Of a stretch of DNA of 64,000 nt, positions 1 to 12,638 are shown piece after piece (within the stretch, counting starts at the first letter, position 1; each line of letters starts with the position of its first letter). The stretch covers positions 9,181,001 to 9,245,000 of the forward strand of contig NC_135254.1 of assembly GCF_964204865.1 (NCBI RefSeq). Direction: 5' to 3'. The notes under the pieces are model-generated. The model searched no databases. It was not told where the DNA came from and worked only from the letters and a program-made list of their open reading frames with translations. The stretch is from Styela clava (lineage: Eukaryota; Chordata; Ascidiacea; Stolidobranchia; Styelidae). The position numbers were made by a program, and so were the translations under genes.

Positions 1-296
1 ATATTTAGGCTGAATTTTTCCAGCCATTGTTGAGTAATTTTGTTACTGAAATGAAATTACAGTCGTCTTTACGATTCCAATCCGTGAAGTAATTTCAAGA
101 TCAAGGAAACGTTCATAAAATATTTATAAGTATAGCAAGAAATGTGAAGTTCAAAAGGTTTGTACATTGCTAAACTTGTTATTTAGGTGAAAACTAATTT
201 AATTGGCCATGCCGGGAATGGTAAAATTTAGCAACGTTTTTGCGTAATTTCATGGAGATGAACAGCGAAATCTTCGATACCGATATTGGTATTCTA

Positions 297-505
297 CAGG
301 GTGTTAAAAAAATAACGCAAAATTAACAGAAGTTAGGATGAAATGCTATTTGAAACATATAACGACTGACACCTTTTAACAGTATTGGATTGCGGTAAAA
401 TGACATTTAAACATTTCACGACTGACGCTTTTTAACAATTACTTTTTTAAGGTTGTCATGACGAAAAAATTTAGTATAATTTTGGGTAACTTTTTTAACA
501 CCCTG
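297..505. mobile_element. Small MITE with TACAGGGTG-type ends
   Basis: The left end reads CAGGGTGTTAAAAAAATAAC and the right end is its near-exact reverse complement, giving terminal inverted repeats of about 16 bp. The left end is preceded by TA. The right end is followed by TC, so a TA duplication (Tc1/mariner type) would need one mutation. The interior holds an imperfect direct repeat around 353-380 and 410-437 (core ACGACTGAC). There is no coding capacity. It lies left of the last annexin exon visible here, probably in an intron. Confidence 0.6.
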
Positions 506-953
506 TCTTTCGCCCTCAGGTTGTGTGTCAATTCAGTTCAAATTTTGGACAATTTAAAAATTATCGTATTTTTGTCACACTTTTATGATACTTCCTGATT
601 TTTGATTTCTCAACCCATAGCATAGAGTGATACAAAAGCTAAGCTAAGCTTTATGTAATTCTAAATTTTTCAGACACACTATAATTATATTCAAATTTGA
701 ATTATAGGAAAACGAAATACGAATGTTTATAGGTAAATATAGGGGAGAGAGTATCGTATAGCCATATGTTATCGGAAGGTCATTATGCCTACAAGGACTA
801 ATCCACGTCAAAAAATGAAAATAAAATAAAAATACATTCACATTGTTGGTATCTCTGTTTAACTAAATGCCTGGAGAAATAAGGAATGAAATTCCAAAAT
901 CGAAAATGAGATGAATTTACAAGTTTGCTAAAATGGAATTGGGTCCTGCTATG

Positions 954-1393
954 CAGGGTTTTCCAATTTTTGGGGGCCGTGGACCGCTATTTGTGAATCT
1001 TAGTTTTGCTGGATCCCCATCATATGTCGTATCAATTTGTCTGTCTAGCGAGGAACGAGAACGACAAACGAGAAAGGACAATATTTCATTTACAACACTA
1101 CAACAAACACGAATTTAATTGTGACAGACGAGGTGACTCTCGATCTGTATCTTGTCATCATACTGATAAGAGCTGAAATGCTGCCTCACACATACAGGTC
1201 ATTGCAAAAAGCGATCATATTTTAATTGCTTTACTCACAATAATTGATATTCGTCAGTAACGCTCAACCAAAAAAATACAATGACATTTTGATTGAAATC
1301 AATTAATAAAGATAGATCAGACTCTTTTCATATCGTTGCAGCCATGTGCCCTGTGCAGCCCTGTGCAGCCGGTCCCTAGTTAGGGAAACCCTG
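954..1393. mobile_element. Non-autonomous hAT element
   Basis: The element starts CAGGGTTTTCC and ends GGGAAACCCTG. It is flanked by near-identical 8-mers, CTGCTATG (946-953) and CTGCTATA (1394-1401), as expected for a hAT target-site duplication with one later mutation. It is 440 bp with no meaningful ORF. It sits in the presumed intron after the 1455-1601 annexin exon. Confidence 0.7.
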
Positions 1394-1454
1394 CTGCTAT
1401 AGGATATATAGAACAATAATCACAATCTTGGATCTCGGGATAATAAACACTTAC

Positions 1455-1601
1455 TCGTTCGTCAGTTCCAAGTCCTTTTGTTGCTCCTTTCAAAGATACA
1501 GCATCGTATACTAGGGGTCGTTGAAATAACGCGAGTAATAATTGTTTAAAATCTGGTGAAAATCGAATCTTTAATTCAGATTTGAATTCTTTGATGAGAT
1601 C
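1455..1601 (-). CDS. Annexin exon 3 (repeat 1 end, repeat 2 start)
   Basis: 147 bp (49 codons) from acceptor TTTTTAG to a consensus donor GTAAGT, phase 0 at both ends. It encodes DLIKEFKSEL, LLALFQRPLVYDA and KGLGTDER. The repeat 2 calcium loop KGLGTDE is intact. Confidence 0.9.
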
Positions 1602-4243
1602 CTAAAAATAAAGTAGTAATAAAAATGGGATTTTTTATCCATATTCAAATTATTGACTCGTTTATTCTGTTTGATATATTTCAAAATTAGATATAGTAAA
1701 ATGATGCATAAAATGTGTTTTCATACTTTTGAGAAAAATACTTTCAAAACCCGTATTTACTATATAAAGTTTTTCATAAATTTTCGGTTTTATAGTCGTG
1801 ATTTTGGTATGCCTGAAGTATGCGTACTGAGATGGCGGACACCGGAACGTAGTATATGTACCGGGTTAGGGTTAGGTCATAATTTTATTCCAATTTCCTT
1901 ATTTTAGTTCTATTACGAGTTCGAGGACTAGCCAAGTGACTCCCGTAGTATTTGTACCTGAAAGTATAGAGCGCCGTGATTTGAACTAAACAGTGGATCT
2001 AATGAAACAAATGTAAGGTCGGGTATATATCATTGCAGATATATAAACAAATATGATATTTCAAAAGTCGAAAATTGCATTTTAATGTTCGAAATACCTT
2101 TTGATAAAGAACAGTAAATTCTTTTTTTATTTCTTGCCTTTGTGCATTGTTACAGGATGAAACTATTTGAATGATTGCTTCTTCATCTGTTCCTAAATAA
2201 TAAAAATAAAAAATTTGATTCAAATAACGGTTATCCCATAGTATGCGTACCAGATTAGAGTTAGGCCATAATTTTATTCCAATTTTCCTTATTTTAGTTC
2301 TATTACGAGTTCGGGGACTGCCTGTGTTAGCCAAGTGAATATCCCCTTGTCCATAGGTTTCTGTCCCTTTACACAAGTTGATGTAAAATAGGCGAACAAA
2401 ATTAGTTACCTCCATATTGGTATACGAATAGTCTGGAGCGCCAAAATAACACCCATAACATATTTCTATTTGTGTCAATTATGTGACCAAGGATAAGGGG
2501 GAAATATATTTGTTGTTCACATTTGAATACTCGTATCAGGAACACTATTCCGCAGGAATTAGTATACAATATTGCCCATGTAACAAAAGCCCACTTCTAA
2601 TGCAAAGTCTCAGGACCTCTGACACCGAGATCTCCAAATATGCTTCATGAAAGAAAAAATGAAATGGGGCCAACTCAACTCAAATTTTAAATCACTTTTT
2701 AGGCAAATTCGAGAAGAAAAACAATCATGAAATAAAAAAGTTTATAATTTTAACGAATTTCTGGGCAATATAATTTTCTTCAAAACAATGAATATCGTAC
2801 AGTTAAATAAAAATTCTTCCCGGAAGTATGTATGCCAGTATACAAAATAATTTTCAGGCACGACATACTAAATTTTTGCGTTGATGCAACAATTTATTTG
2901 AACGAATATATTGCGTTTATTGCAAACTTCGTTGTATTCTTGACTATTATACAATTATAATAAATCACATGGAAATTAGATTAAACATGCAATTTTCGTG
3001 ATAGCAATGTAAATTCTCTAAAATATTGATCTTACGTTTTAACGTCAAATGTTAAGTGAAAATTTCTCGCCAGAAAATCGACTTTTGCGGTTTTCGCGAG
3101 GAATATTGTCTTCGTACCACGACCTTTATGGATAATGCAGGCGAGAATTAAAGCAAAAAATATGTTAAATTTACAGCATTTCACAGAAAATTATTTACAA
3201 AAACCTGGGTGATTTGTCAGCTTTAAAAACCTAATTTTCGGGATTTTTTGCAAATGCAATTCTGTATGGAACTCGGGTCAAATACATGGTGTCAAATAAA
3301 TGCACGGTTCATCATATAACGAAGATTTTCAATGGTTTTACTTGCATGTTGTAGTGACGGATCATATGAAGATCCCCCTCCAAACGTACTAGAGGGGGGA
3401 GGGGTTACTATGATCAAGCCTGGACGGGAGGCGACTAGGGGGTGGGTCTTCATATGAGCCGTAGTGACTGTAACTATATTTATGGTTGTTGTCTGGAATC
3501 CGTAATTACTACCAAAGGTCAAAACAATTTATTGCTTTTTTAGTGTACAGTACAGCTAATATGACAAATATTTACAAATGCCACGTGTAACAGCTTACAA
3601 ATTCACACGTCCTGAACAAATATGCAAGACAAGATTGTCAAACTGACCGGCATATTCAATAGAATGCAGAAGGTCTCATCAACATGACACAATCAAGTTA
3701 TTCAAGACAGATAACCATTTTAACAGGATTATTAGAACAAAGTGGATCTATGGATCGTTTTGATATATTGTTATGTTGTTGGGGGTTTTTAGTTGCTTTA
3801 GTTGGGGGGGGGGGGGGGATAATTGCTTTTCTCCGAAACCAACAGACCTATGAATTTCAAAATTTCATCGTTTAGATATGGGCGAAACCGCTAGAAAACA
3901 ATTACTTATTGCTTTCAAATTTCCCGGGAGTCCTGAGAGACATGAAATTTCACTCCAAATGTTGCTGTTTTATTTGAATTGTTAGGAACACTTCTTAATA
4001 CGTTTATTCCGTCACGCTTGTCCGTCGATCACTTCAGCCAATTCGGTGCTTGGCTAACGTTTTTTCGCATTGCTCTTCTGTTACGCACCAGATTCTAAAT
4101 TAATTAATAATTTAGAAAAAAAAAAATAACAAACCTAGTCCATGTATTGCCCTCCATATAGATTGTGTTTCTTCTCTGACATTAAAGTCATCGTTTTTCA
4201 TCATGGTACATCTGCCACGTTTTCCGCTCCTCCATGACGTCAT
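1455..4243 (-). CDS. Annexin family protein, N-terminal part (3 exons, runs off left edge)
   Basis: Calcium-dependent phospholipid-binding protein acting at cytosolic membrane faces. Three minus-strand exons join in frame: 4135-4204 (or to 4243), 2098-2192 and 1455-1601, with intron phases 1 and 0. Together they encode the end of helix A with the GLGTDEE calcium loop of repeat 1, the rest of repeat 1 (RQEIKKEF, KSEL, LLALFQRP), and the start of repeat 2 (LKGATKGLGTDER). An acidic residue lies 39 residues after the GLGT Thr, as a type II calcium site requires. The 95-bp second exon matches the exon size I recall at this place in vertebrate annexin genes. Introns are about 1.9 kb and 0.5 kb and hold foldback elements. 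The later repeats must lie left of position 1. Family is firm; the subfamily cannot be assigned from this part. Confidence 0.88.
1809..1975. mobile_element. Foldback/MITE family copy, truncated
   Basis: Shares GAAGTATGCG, GATGGCGGACA, GGGTTAGGGTTAGG and CCTTATTTTAGTTCTATTA with the copies at 37263 and 61980, then ends in a type B right part (GAGCGCCG). It looks shortened or recombinant. It lies in annexin intron 2. Confidence 0.65.
2098..2192 (-). CDS. Annexin exon 2 (repeat 1 core)
   Basis: 95 bp between acceptor TTATTTAG and donor GTATTT. It encodes GTDEEAIIQIVSS, NAQRQEIKKEF and LYQK, the helix B-C part of an annexin repeat. It enters in phase 1 and leaves in phase 0, matching both neighbours. 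Confidence 0.88.
2229..2442. mobile_element. Foldback/MITE family copy, type B
   Basis: Collinear with the copies at 7845, 11577 (opposite orientation) and 13909: a left end near CATAGTATGCGTACC, a middle TATTACGAGTTCGGGGACTG, and a right end reading GGTAACTAATTTTG...CTCCAGA on the other strand. Open frames inside it translate to similar peptides in several copies only because the DNA is repeated. It lies in annexin intron 1. Confidence 0.7.
2443..4134. other. Remainder of annexin intron 1
   Basis: Non-coding, AT-rich sequence. The only marked feature is a run of about 15 G at 3804-3818, preceded by a G/T-rich stretch. No exon with consistent phase was seen. Confidence 0.5.
4135..4243 (-). 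CDS. Annexin exon 1
   Basis: The open frame ends GG-CTA-G before GTTTGT (phase 1) and contains EETQSIWRAIHGLG, the first annexin helix and calcium loop. Two in-frame starts are possible: ATG at 4243, which adds 13 residues, and the ATG ATG pair at 4204/4201. An in-frame TAA lies just upstream of 4243. If the TATA box at 4246-4254 is used, transcription would begin near 4220-4225 and only the 4204/4201 start would be in the mRNA; that is my preference. The next exon supplies GA-ACA-GAT to complete Gly-Thr-Asp. Confidence 0.8.
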
Positions 4244-4254
4244 ACTTTTTTATA
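4235..4254 (-). promoter_or_regulatory. TATA box and CRE-like palindrome at annexin start
   Basis: On the minus strand TATAAAAAA (4254-4246) is followed at once by the palindrome TGACGTCA (4242-4235), the consensus CRE/ATF site. Both lie 31-50 bp upstream of the ATG pair at 4204. The spacing suits a core promoter with a very short 5' leader. The palindrome also contains the alternative upstream ATG, so it may be transcribed and translated in some transcripts. Confidence 0.45.
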
Positions 4255-6823
4255 CCGTTTATTATAACTAAAAACTGTCATACAGTAAAACAAAATTGAA
4301 AATTAGTCGAAAATATGATTTTTCAATGCTATAGATATACATCATGAAATAATACATTTGCTTTCATTTGAAAGTAAAGGAATAACGTATTTTTGTTAAA
4401 AATTTGCGCAACAAAGAATTAATCATCGTCGACGAGAAGTTATATCTTTCAGTTGAGCTAAGTATAAGCAATAAGTCTTGCAGTAATCAGAATCGCTTTA
4501 TATGGAAACAATGGTCATATTCGCTTTTCAATCTAACCTTCTAAAAATAACTGCAAATACGTATTTGCTATTAGTTACTCTCTGACTAATTGGTGAAACT
4601 AAAAACACCTTCCTCCTTTTCACTGAAAACAAACAAAACACTCGTGCGGCTGCTGTGTGTGCCCTGTTAAAACTGTAGAGCGGTTTTCTCTTATTTCTCT
4701 TTAGTAGTGATGGTATTTAACTGTAGACAACAACAATTCCGCATCCCTGATTTTGTATTTTACGCCGTCGAAAACAAAACGCTAAAATTGCACCGTAAAA
4801 TGCACGCTCGACGATTTTATGTTTGCTTCTTTTGTTTTTCTCATTGCACGAACTTCAACTTTTGTTCAAATTCACAAAAGCGTGAACGCTGTCAACCACT
4901 TAATTAGTAGTCCTCCCACATACTAGAGTTTTTCGTGCGTATGAATACTTTCCTGCAATGAGAATCGGATGACGCATCTATGGACCATATCCACTTCCGA
5001 AAGAATGAAAATAATTCTATTTCAGTAAAACGATCGTTAAAAATGCATGCCATTCGTACACATATTCACACAAACAGTCAAACAAATATCACTCGTTGTA
5101 CAAAACATGTCAGTCAAATATATCAAGCATCAGGCAACTGAGGACAAACACGTAGTAATTGTCTGACCCTTACATCAATAGGAATGTAAAACAGTTGGTC
5201 GAAGTGTATGTTTCCTTTGTCTGAATAATGTTTTGAGCCAAATACAGAAGTTTACCTTACTATTATTTTACTATGCAATTCTTAATGGACTAATGGTAAA
5301 TCCACAGACGAATCATCTTCCAACGAAGGTTTAATTAACTTAGCGCGTAATAGCCACATGACCCAGTATTATGCACAGTTCAACAAAACACTTTGTATAT
5401 AGTTGAATAGAAGCAAAACAAAATTCGTATATGCTATATTTTCTGGTATAAAAATCAAGAATACCAATTGCACAATTCCAAATACAATCTCCTGTCCAAA
5501 TACTGCCTCAATGAGGAGCTAATACAAAGGCAAATTATTCACGACAAAATCCTCGTTCGTTCACCTGACTTGACGACTGAGCGATTAATCATTCTTGGAA
5601 TGAAAAATTCATTACTTTTTAAAACGGTGATCTCGACTTAATGCTATTAAAGACCAACGAGACATGCTGAAGTCTACTGTTAACACCTCAAGCGCATTTA
5701 AATTTTAATTTCACATTTTTCCCACTACATAAAATATGCTGAGCTTGAACAAATACACTAGCAAAAAGCGCTACTTGTCGAACAAAACGAGATGCGAATA
5801 ATCAAAAATTGTCCTCGGTGAAGCGCATCGCCTTGGCGGCATTAATTCGCATCGCGTGAGGCGAAATCTCGAGAAAATATCAAGGACACTGTTTCACCTT
5901 TCAAGAATCCCACAGAAAAATAGTTATTCGTATGTAAATTTTATGTGTAGTTATCAAAATTTTGCCCGTCCATGAATAAAGGAAACAATTTATAGTTATA
6001 TGAAAGTTAACAGCTGACGTATTCGCAAGGGCGATCGGTATTAACCTTAAGTTATGCTACCATTATGGTTAGAAATCTACATTACTATCGAAAATATTTA
6101 CTCAAGCGCCCATCCGATGATAGCATCTATACCTAAGTTCATCTATTTTAAGAGACAGTTCGACGGAATGACAAAAATTGCACAACCGGTTTGTCATATC
6201 TGAGAGAGTATTGTAACGTTTTTCATTAAAACTGCTCTATTAATTCAGAACATTTAAATCATTGTGGGATTTAAAGCAGATGTTAGACCATTAATTCATT
6301 GCAGGAAAAGTAATGGAATATGCAATCTACGATGTAGGCCAAAAGGCAATCAATATCGAGAATAAACTATAGTAAACAATTTAAATCAATGTTGGTTAAG
6401 GTGTCGTCATTAATTAATTTCGCGCCATGCGCTTCTAATTATTTGACTGACAATGGTACACAAGAAAGAAATCGAAGTTGAACGATTACCAACAACTCTC
6501 ATCAGCCTTGGCCATTTTACTTGGTCAAAAAATTTTGGTGTCAATTTGGCATGTGATTATATAGCGGTCGCGTGATTTTAGCATAAACCTAACACGACGA
6601 TGATAAGATTAGTGGCAGGAACAGAATTCTATGACAATGTCCTTATGAGGATAAACGCCGACAAATGTGGCACCAATTATGATTGAGATCGCGTCAAGCA
6701 AGTGTGATCACGTACCAAAGTCGTCTTTCACTAGTACTAGTAGTATGACTATTTTTATTGTCGCATACCAAAGTGGAACTTGGGTGGTACGATTGGGATT
6801 TTCAATGAAATGTACATTATTTT
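4255..6823. other. Intergenic, no gene seen
   Basis: No open frame resembles a known protein and no repeat stands out. The promoter region of the annexin occupies the left edge. Confidence 0.5.
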
Positions 6824-6858
6824 CTATGCCACAGAGAGTACAACTCTCTGTGGCATAG
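6824..6858. repeat. Perfect 16-bp inverted repeat with 3-nt loop
   Basis: CTATGCCACAGAGAGT (6824-6839), loop ACA, then the exact reverse complement (6843-6858). The hairpin is isolated in otherwise unremarkable sequence. Arms this short with a 3-nt loop are unlike a miRNA precursor. It may be a foldback remnant or a replication/repair-born palindrome. Confidence 0.75.
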
Positions 6859-7844
6859 AGTCCCTTTTCTCAAGTAATTCTATATCACCGAATATTGGGC
6901 AGAATGTTTATTTGCCTAAGTCGAACGTTCGTTTCCAATTCTGTGAAAATTATACACTTTCTTTGAAATTTAGTTTCTTACAAATGCGTGTATAGTCACA
7001 GCGTTATTAATTAGATACATTTTTAGTAGGCATTTTACTCCGAATTGCTCGGCTATCGCCATAGGTGAAATAGATTGTTAGACTATTTCACTTATATTTA
7101 AGGTTCGGAACAATGGAATTCGCTTTGAACACTTTGAATGGTGAGATTGAATTTTGCTCGGCACTTGCCAGTACCCAAAAATTAAAATATAATCATGCTA
7201 CAATTGTTTATCAATTTTTGCAAATAGTCAAGTTCAATAATTTGGCCACGGATGCCTGAATACTATTTGTATATAAAGTTGAGTTAGTTAGATGATTAAC
7301 ACGAGATTGTCCTAGTAGTACGAAAAAGTTGAAACAAAATTACAGAAACAACAATTCATATAGCATACCAAGTTTTAGCCACAACGTTCATAGATTCCAC
7401 CTAAATACAAATGTTATTTTAGACGAATATAGGTATAATATTGTTACCATTGTTTGTTATGTTGTTTGAATATTTGTTATGTTGGAGTAAGTTCCCGCCG
7501 CAGACAAAGTAATGCATTTATCACGCACCTGACATATAACCGCTATTGAAAATTTAATGAGAAAATCGTATAGTAACGGGAATTACATATTCTCAACTTT
7601 CGAGTTCAACTTGGAGCAACTAACAAAATTTTCAGATTAATTTCGTGAATGCAAACAATTTATTCTACTGTATCTTGAACATATATAGTAAGTACCAGTC
7701 TATGTAAATTTACTATTTGCTGAATTATAACTGAAAATGCACTAGCGTAAGTTTTGGCATTGAGTACTTGCATTCCTAACAATATTTTAAAGTTTATCAC
7801 CTGCTGTTGCCTCTTCCCTACAAGAATATCTAATCTGAAAGGAT
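6859..7844. other. Intergenic, no gene seen
   Basis: No supported coding or repeat feature was found. Confidence 0.5.
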
Positions 7845-8044
7845 ACTCCCGTAGTATGGGTACCAACCAGGATATGGTTATGCCATACTTTTATTCCGGT
7901 TTTCCTTATCATAGTTCTATTACGAGTTCGGAGAGTGTCTGTGTGAGCCAAGTGAATATCGCCCTGTCCCTTAACACAGCTTGATGTAAAATAGGCGAAC
8001 AAAATTAGTTACCTTGCCATATTGGTACTCACACTCCTGGCGCG
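7845..8044. mobile_element. Foldback/MITE family copy, type B
   Basis: Same order of blocks as the 2229 and 13909 copies (CTCCCGTAGTATG, TATTACGAGTTCGG, GCCAAGTGAATAT, AAAATTAGTTACC), more diverged. The telomere-like GGGTTAGGG segment is degraded here. Confidence 0.7.
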
Positions 8045-11000
8045 TCTCTGAAAGTTGTATAAACGACTAGGAGATCTGTTAACTGGCGTTCAACTTTTTG
8101 AAAGCAACAAAAATGCCCGTTACCATCCATTACTTTGAAGACAAACGAAGAAAATCACATGCTCACGTATTGTACTTTACCATTATCCATAAGATCACTT
8201 AACCTAAACTATGATTCATTGTCTGCATGTGCAACAAATTCTTTTTCTACGATGAACAATACTTTAAAATCACTATACGCGAAACAGACATGGCGATTGC
8301 GATTACTAATCAATATATTACAAATTTTGCATGAAGATATGGAAAGTCGCCAATGTTTTATTAAAGGCTAATATTCCGGTTATCATCGAGGATTCCTGCA
8401 TTGCATTTGTCGGAAGTGGAAACGTATGGTTCTACTTTTGAAATACGATCGTGCTTATCAAATTTCAGAGTATATTTGGAAAATATAAACGCCATCATGA
8501 TCACTCAATGTGATCTAATGAATATTTTCGTTGAAATATTGATATATATATTTTGTCATATTATACTACTCGTTTGAAACAACCAATTAAAATCCACAGT
8601 TATACGATAATCGGTTTAAACCATGGTTAAATGTAACCACGTATTTGTCAGGCTGAATATTCGGCGTACAGTTTGTTACCGACGTATCCCACTTCCATTC
8701 GCAGTATTCTTGATCATATTTTAAAGTATTTTTGCGTGTACCTGGTTCTAACTCCTATTAATAATTTAATTGAAGACGAATTTGTTCTATTATACAAATT
8801 TGACAAATGAGGTTTGACAATTCAATTATGTTTGCTGAATTCAAACTCAATTGTGGGACCGTCTCGTCCATCCCCTAATCGAAGCTACAACTAGCTAACT
8901 CCCGTCTATCCCACAAACTTCAGACTAAATTATCCGAATCTAAAACTCCAGCTAGTGTCTGCAACACACTACCGAAATATAATCCTTTCTAAACCATAAC
9001 AAAACTCATAACTTTGCCCCGGAGCGAAATAATGAATCACTTAAAAGTTGCTAGGCCTGCAGACAAAATGTGACTCTGTTGTAGTAATAGTGTAAAAAAC
9101 TTTGGGTTTGGGCCATATATGACTAAGCAAGACTTTTAACAGTAAGAGTGAGTAACAGTATTGGCTCATGCCCGATACTAAATTGCATTAAACTCCGGTG
9201 CTGGAACGAACCAAATTGCACAGTGAGTCCTGCATTAATCAGAGGATTTCCGCTCTGAACAATAAACCTATTTCACTTAGTCTGCACGCATGAATTCCCA
9301 TCTATCCTGTGTAAGTTATACATTGTTTGGATTAAATCATACATACAGGATATGTTTATGCTTTTGCTAATGATTTTCTCAAAAAGTGTATTCACTGGTC
9401 TCGTCCCACGTCCTAATCAAAAAATGTAGTTTAAAGTAATATGTAATGGTTTAAATGTAATGTACTCATATTTCAAATATACGCGAATATTTTTCTTCAT
9501 TGTAAAAAAATGTATCTTTGCAATCAAAACTTCATAATATACCGAGTCTAACTCGATATTCGCAAAAGTTTTATCAGTCAAAATTTATGAATCACACTTT
9601 AATGTAACTGCAGAATATTCAATAACTATTCACAATTATCAATCAGTTTTGGCATAAACAGAAACTTTGGCAGCTCGAACTCCCTGATAAATTCGAAATA
9701 TCAATCTTAATACTTCGCTTGGTGGGTTTTACCTGCGTAAAGTTCTGACAGACGAGAAATCAATATTTAAGTAACGTTTATTGTCTGCTGAACAATGTTG
9801 TAAATTTTGAATCAATTCGAAAGTTGTCTTCAACAATAAATACTCTGTGACAAAATTAAAATTCGCGTTAGACGGGAATTGAAGTATTGGAAATTTGCTG
9901 GTTGGCAGTTTCTGAATAGAAACTGTTTTTGAAAAATAAAAGTCATACCACTTTTCCTAAAAAAGCGCAGTTCAAGAATATTTCATCAGGAAAGTTTATT
10001 TTCTCTTACTGAACTACAATTTCTGAATGCGAAACCTACTTATTTTGCACGTACTTCGGTTTTAAGTTATGCGTCAACTTTGCGAAGGATTATTTCATTT
10101 CAAGTACGAATATTGACTGTGTCACTTTCCTACTTTTCCCTCGCAGGCGCAAATTGCAGCAATAAATATGAACCGCCTCCAGGCGGTATGAGGCTTTATA
10201 AACGATATCTACATGCAGAAACTTTGCTGCATGGGTCGCGATCAATTTTGCCAGCGCTTACACATTATCCGATGATTACAATAATTACAAGGACGGGGGA
10301 TATATATACTTGATTCCGAAACTTAAATCATCTTAGGTCTATATTTATTGCAGTATAATACTGTATTAATATCGATTCATCCATTAGATATGTCTATGTT
10401 CAAGTCATTTAAATTTACAATCTAAGTTATCTGCAGATCATTGAATTAAGCGAATAATTTGTTTAACAGACTGTATTACATTAAGATAAAATTGAAACCT
10501 TTCCTATAAAATGACACGTTAGATAAATCCATTTATATTAAGTATAGTAAAGATATGGAATATACACCAGTTACTTCAAAACTTACAAATAGTTTGTTAA
10601 CTGTAAGAAGAATTTTTTGTATACTTTACAACGATGTATATATATATATATTATGAAAAGATATCACTAGAACAGCTTATTTCAATACTTTATAATTTTA
10701 CATTTCACAATAATAATTCCAATTTTACAATAATATAATCACATTTTACCTGTTTTGACATCAGAGACAAAAATTGAATAACGTTACCTAATCCCACTTA
10801 TCGAACATACAATATCATCAACATATCGAATAACTAACTAATCAATTTTGCGGGATGACTATACGCTTATTTAATAGCGACAGAAAACAGCACGGGCTAT
10901 TATTCCCAAAGCAAACAAATCAAACCAAAACCTCGGCCAACCCCTCTTTTGTGTTTAGTTTCAATTTTATACAAACATGCGCTATAATCGCTGAACGTAC

Positions 11001-11576
11001 TGTTAAATATTTCAAATATTTAAATTTGACAAGGTTGCGGTATAGCTTAGATTGATTTAGTTAAAATAAGTTTTCTTTTTTTCGTTCACGAAATTTCCAG
11101 TACATAAAAAATAATTCTGGTTCATATTTTAGCTTCGTCAAATATGAAAGGATTGGAACAATTGTCTACTTTTGGGAATTCTCAAACATAGCCAAAGGTA
11201 ATAAGAGGCTGAAAATATTTTTATGATATCAAGTATCCAACCAATAGCATCGCCAAAAAGTTAAAATACTCAATAAAGTCAAGTTTGATAAAAAAGACGA
11301 TCAAAAAATGTAATTTCCGCGGAATTTATTGGACATGAAGATGTATATTAAATGATTCTGATCTATGTCTCCAGAGATCAGCCATTTCATGACATTTATT
11401 TTAAACTTTAAACTTAACTTTATGTCGCATACTATTTTGGTTTGTGACTTTGGGCATACTATAAATCAGAAGAAAAATAAGTCAAAAAACTTAATCTCAT
11501 AGAATCTGAGTAATGGTATACATTTACAATTGGCATTCTGGTGGCGTCGCTATATACAGTATACTCTAAAATCGCG
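8045..11576. other. Long intergenic stretch, no gene seen
   Basis: Only short, unrelated open frames. A TA dinucleotide run lies near 10636-10652. I see no splice-consistent coding series. Confidence 0.5.
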
Positions 11577-11783
11577 GCGATCCAGAAGTGTGTGTACCAA
11601 TATGGAGGTAGCTAATTTTGTTCGCCTGCTTTACATCAATTTGTATAAAGGGACTGGAACCTCTGGGCCGGGGGATATTCACTTGGCTAACACAGACAGT
11701 CCCCGAACTTGTAATAGAACTAATATCAGGAAATTCGGAATAAAATTATGGCCTAACCCTAACCTGGTACACACACTACGGCA
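11577..11783. mobile_element. Foldback/MITE family copy, type B, inverted orientation
   Basis: Reverse-complement orientation relative to the 2229, 7845 and 13909 copies: starts CCAGAAGTGTGTGTACC, continues AATATGGAGGTAGC and ends CCTAACCCTAACCTGGTAC. Its open frame gives the same family-shadow peptide as the other copies and is not taken as a gene. Confidence 0.7.
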
Positions 11784-12460
11784 GTATCGAAATTGCTAAT
11801 ATACCGCAAAATAGAGAAACTATGCTCATGCTGTCGAAATGTCCTTAGTAAAAGGAGTTCCTGCCATTCCAACATATAACAAAGTAGAAATGTTGCACCA
11901 ATACCTGTTACATCGAGTTATTACAGCAACTTTTCATGGATTGTTCACTAGCGATTCTTTCCCATCCGCATTTAACCTGCTTTTTACGCGACTGCGGGGA
12001 ACAAGCGATATAAATGGTCGCGTGGGACTCGACACCTGCTATTTATACGCGCGGAACATGGCAGTTCGTATTTTCAGTCGATTTTAATTCAGTTTTATTG
12101 AAGATCCTTCAAAACCACCATCGTCAAAAACGCGCTGTCAAAATTATTTGAGATTTTCTCTGTGGTAATGACAGGTTCAATACAGCAGTGTTATATGATC
12201 ACGATTTCTATTACAGGACAAAATAGAGCTGTGTTCTACTAACTACTTAATATGACATTTCAAATGCATCCAGCTACCAACAATCACCACTAGCATACAA
12301 CATACAAGTATATTAGGAACCAAACGTTTAAACCACAGCGCTGATATAGCTAATCTCAAACTCAATCTTATAGGACACAAAATGGGCCGATGGATCATTT
12401 TGTTATTTTGTTGTTATTAGAATTCGTCTTGTTGTGAAAAAAAATGTTATTTCCTTCAAC
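11784..12460. other. Intergenic, no gene seen
   Basis: An open frame around 11839-12087 matches nothing I recognise. No splice signals or neighbours support it. Confidence 0.4.
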
Positions 12461-12498
12461 TATTGGACCAATTGCTTATAAATTTTTAGTGGTTAAAG
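12461..12498. repeat. Dispersed repeat, three copies in window
   Basis: The segment ATTGGACCAATTGCTT...AAATTTT(T/C)AGTGGTT recurs at about 31499-31536 and 32440-32476. The first two copies also share A/T-rich flanks of the same order. This is probably part of an older, degraded element. Confidence 0.5.
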
Positions 12499-12638
12499 AT
12501 TGTTGTTGTCGCTAGAGGGGTATTACTGTAGTTTTATTCGTTTCTAATTTCGCGAAGTGGTACTACGCAAAAGTCGGAAGTTTTTTGATAGGGGGCCTGT
12601 ATAGGTAACCAGGGGACTAATGTAGTTTAGTACGACAA

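Noticed and set aside
1999..2478. Apparent conserved proteins at about 2 kb, 7.8 kb, 11.6 kb, 37.3 kb and 62 kb sharing motifs such as GDIHLA and RTRNRT or RTDNRTKIRKIGKKLSPN
   Set aside because: They are translations of the foldback/MITE copies. The similarity is at DNA level, follows element borders, and the frames start and stop outside any gene signal.
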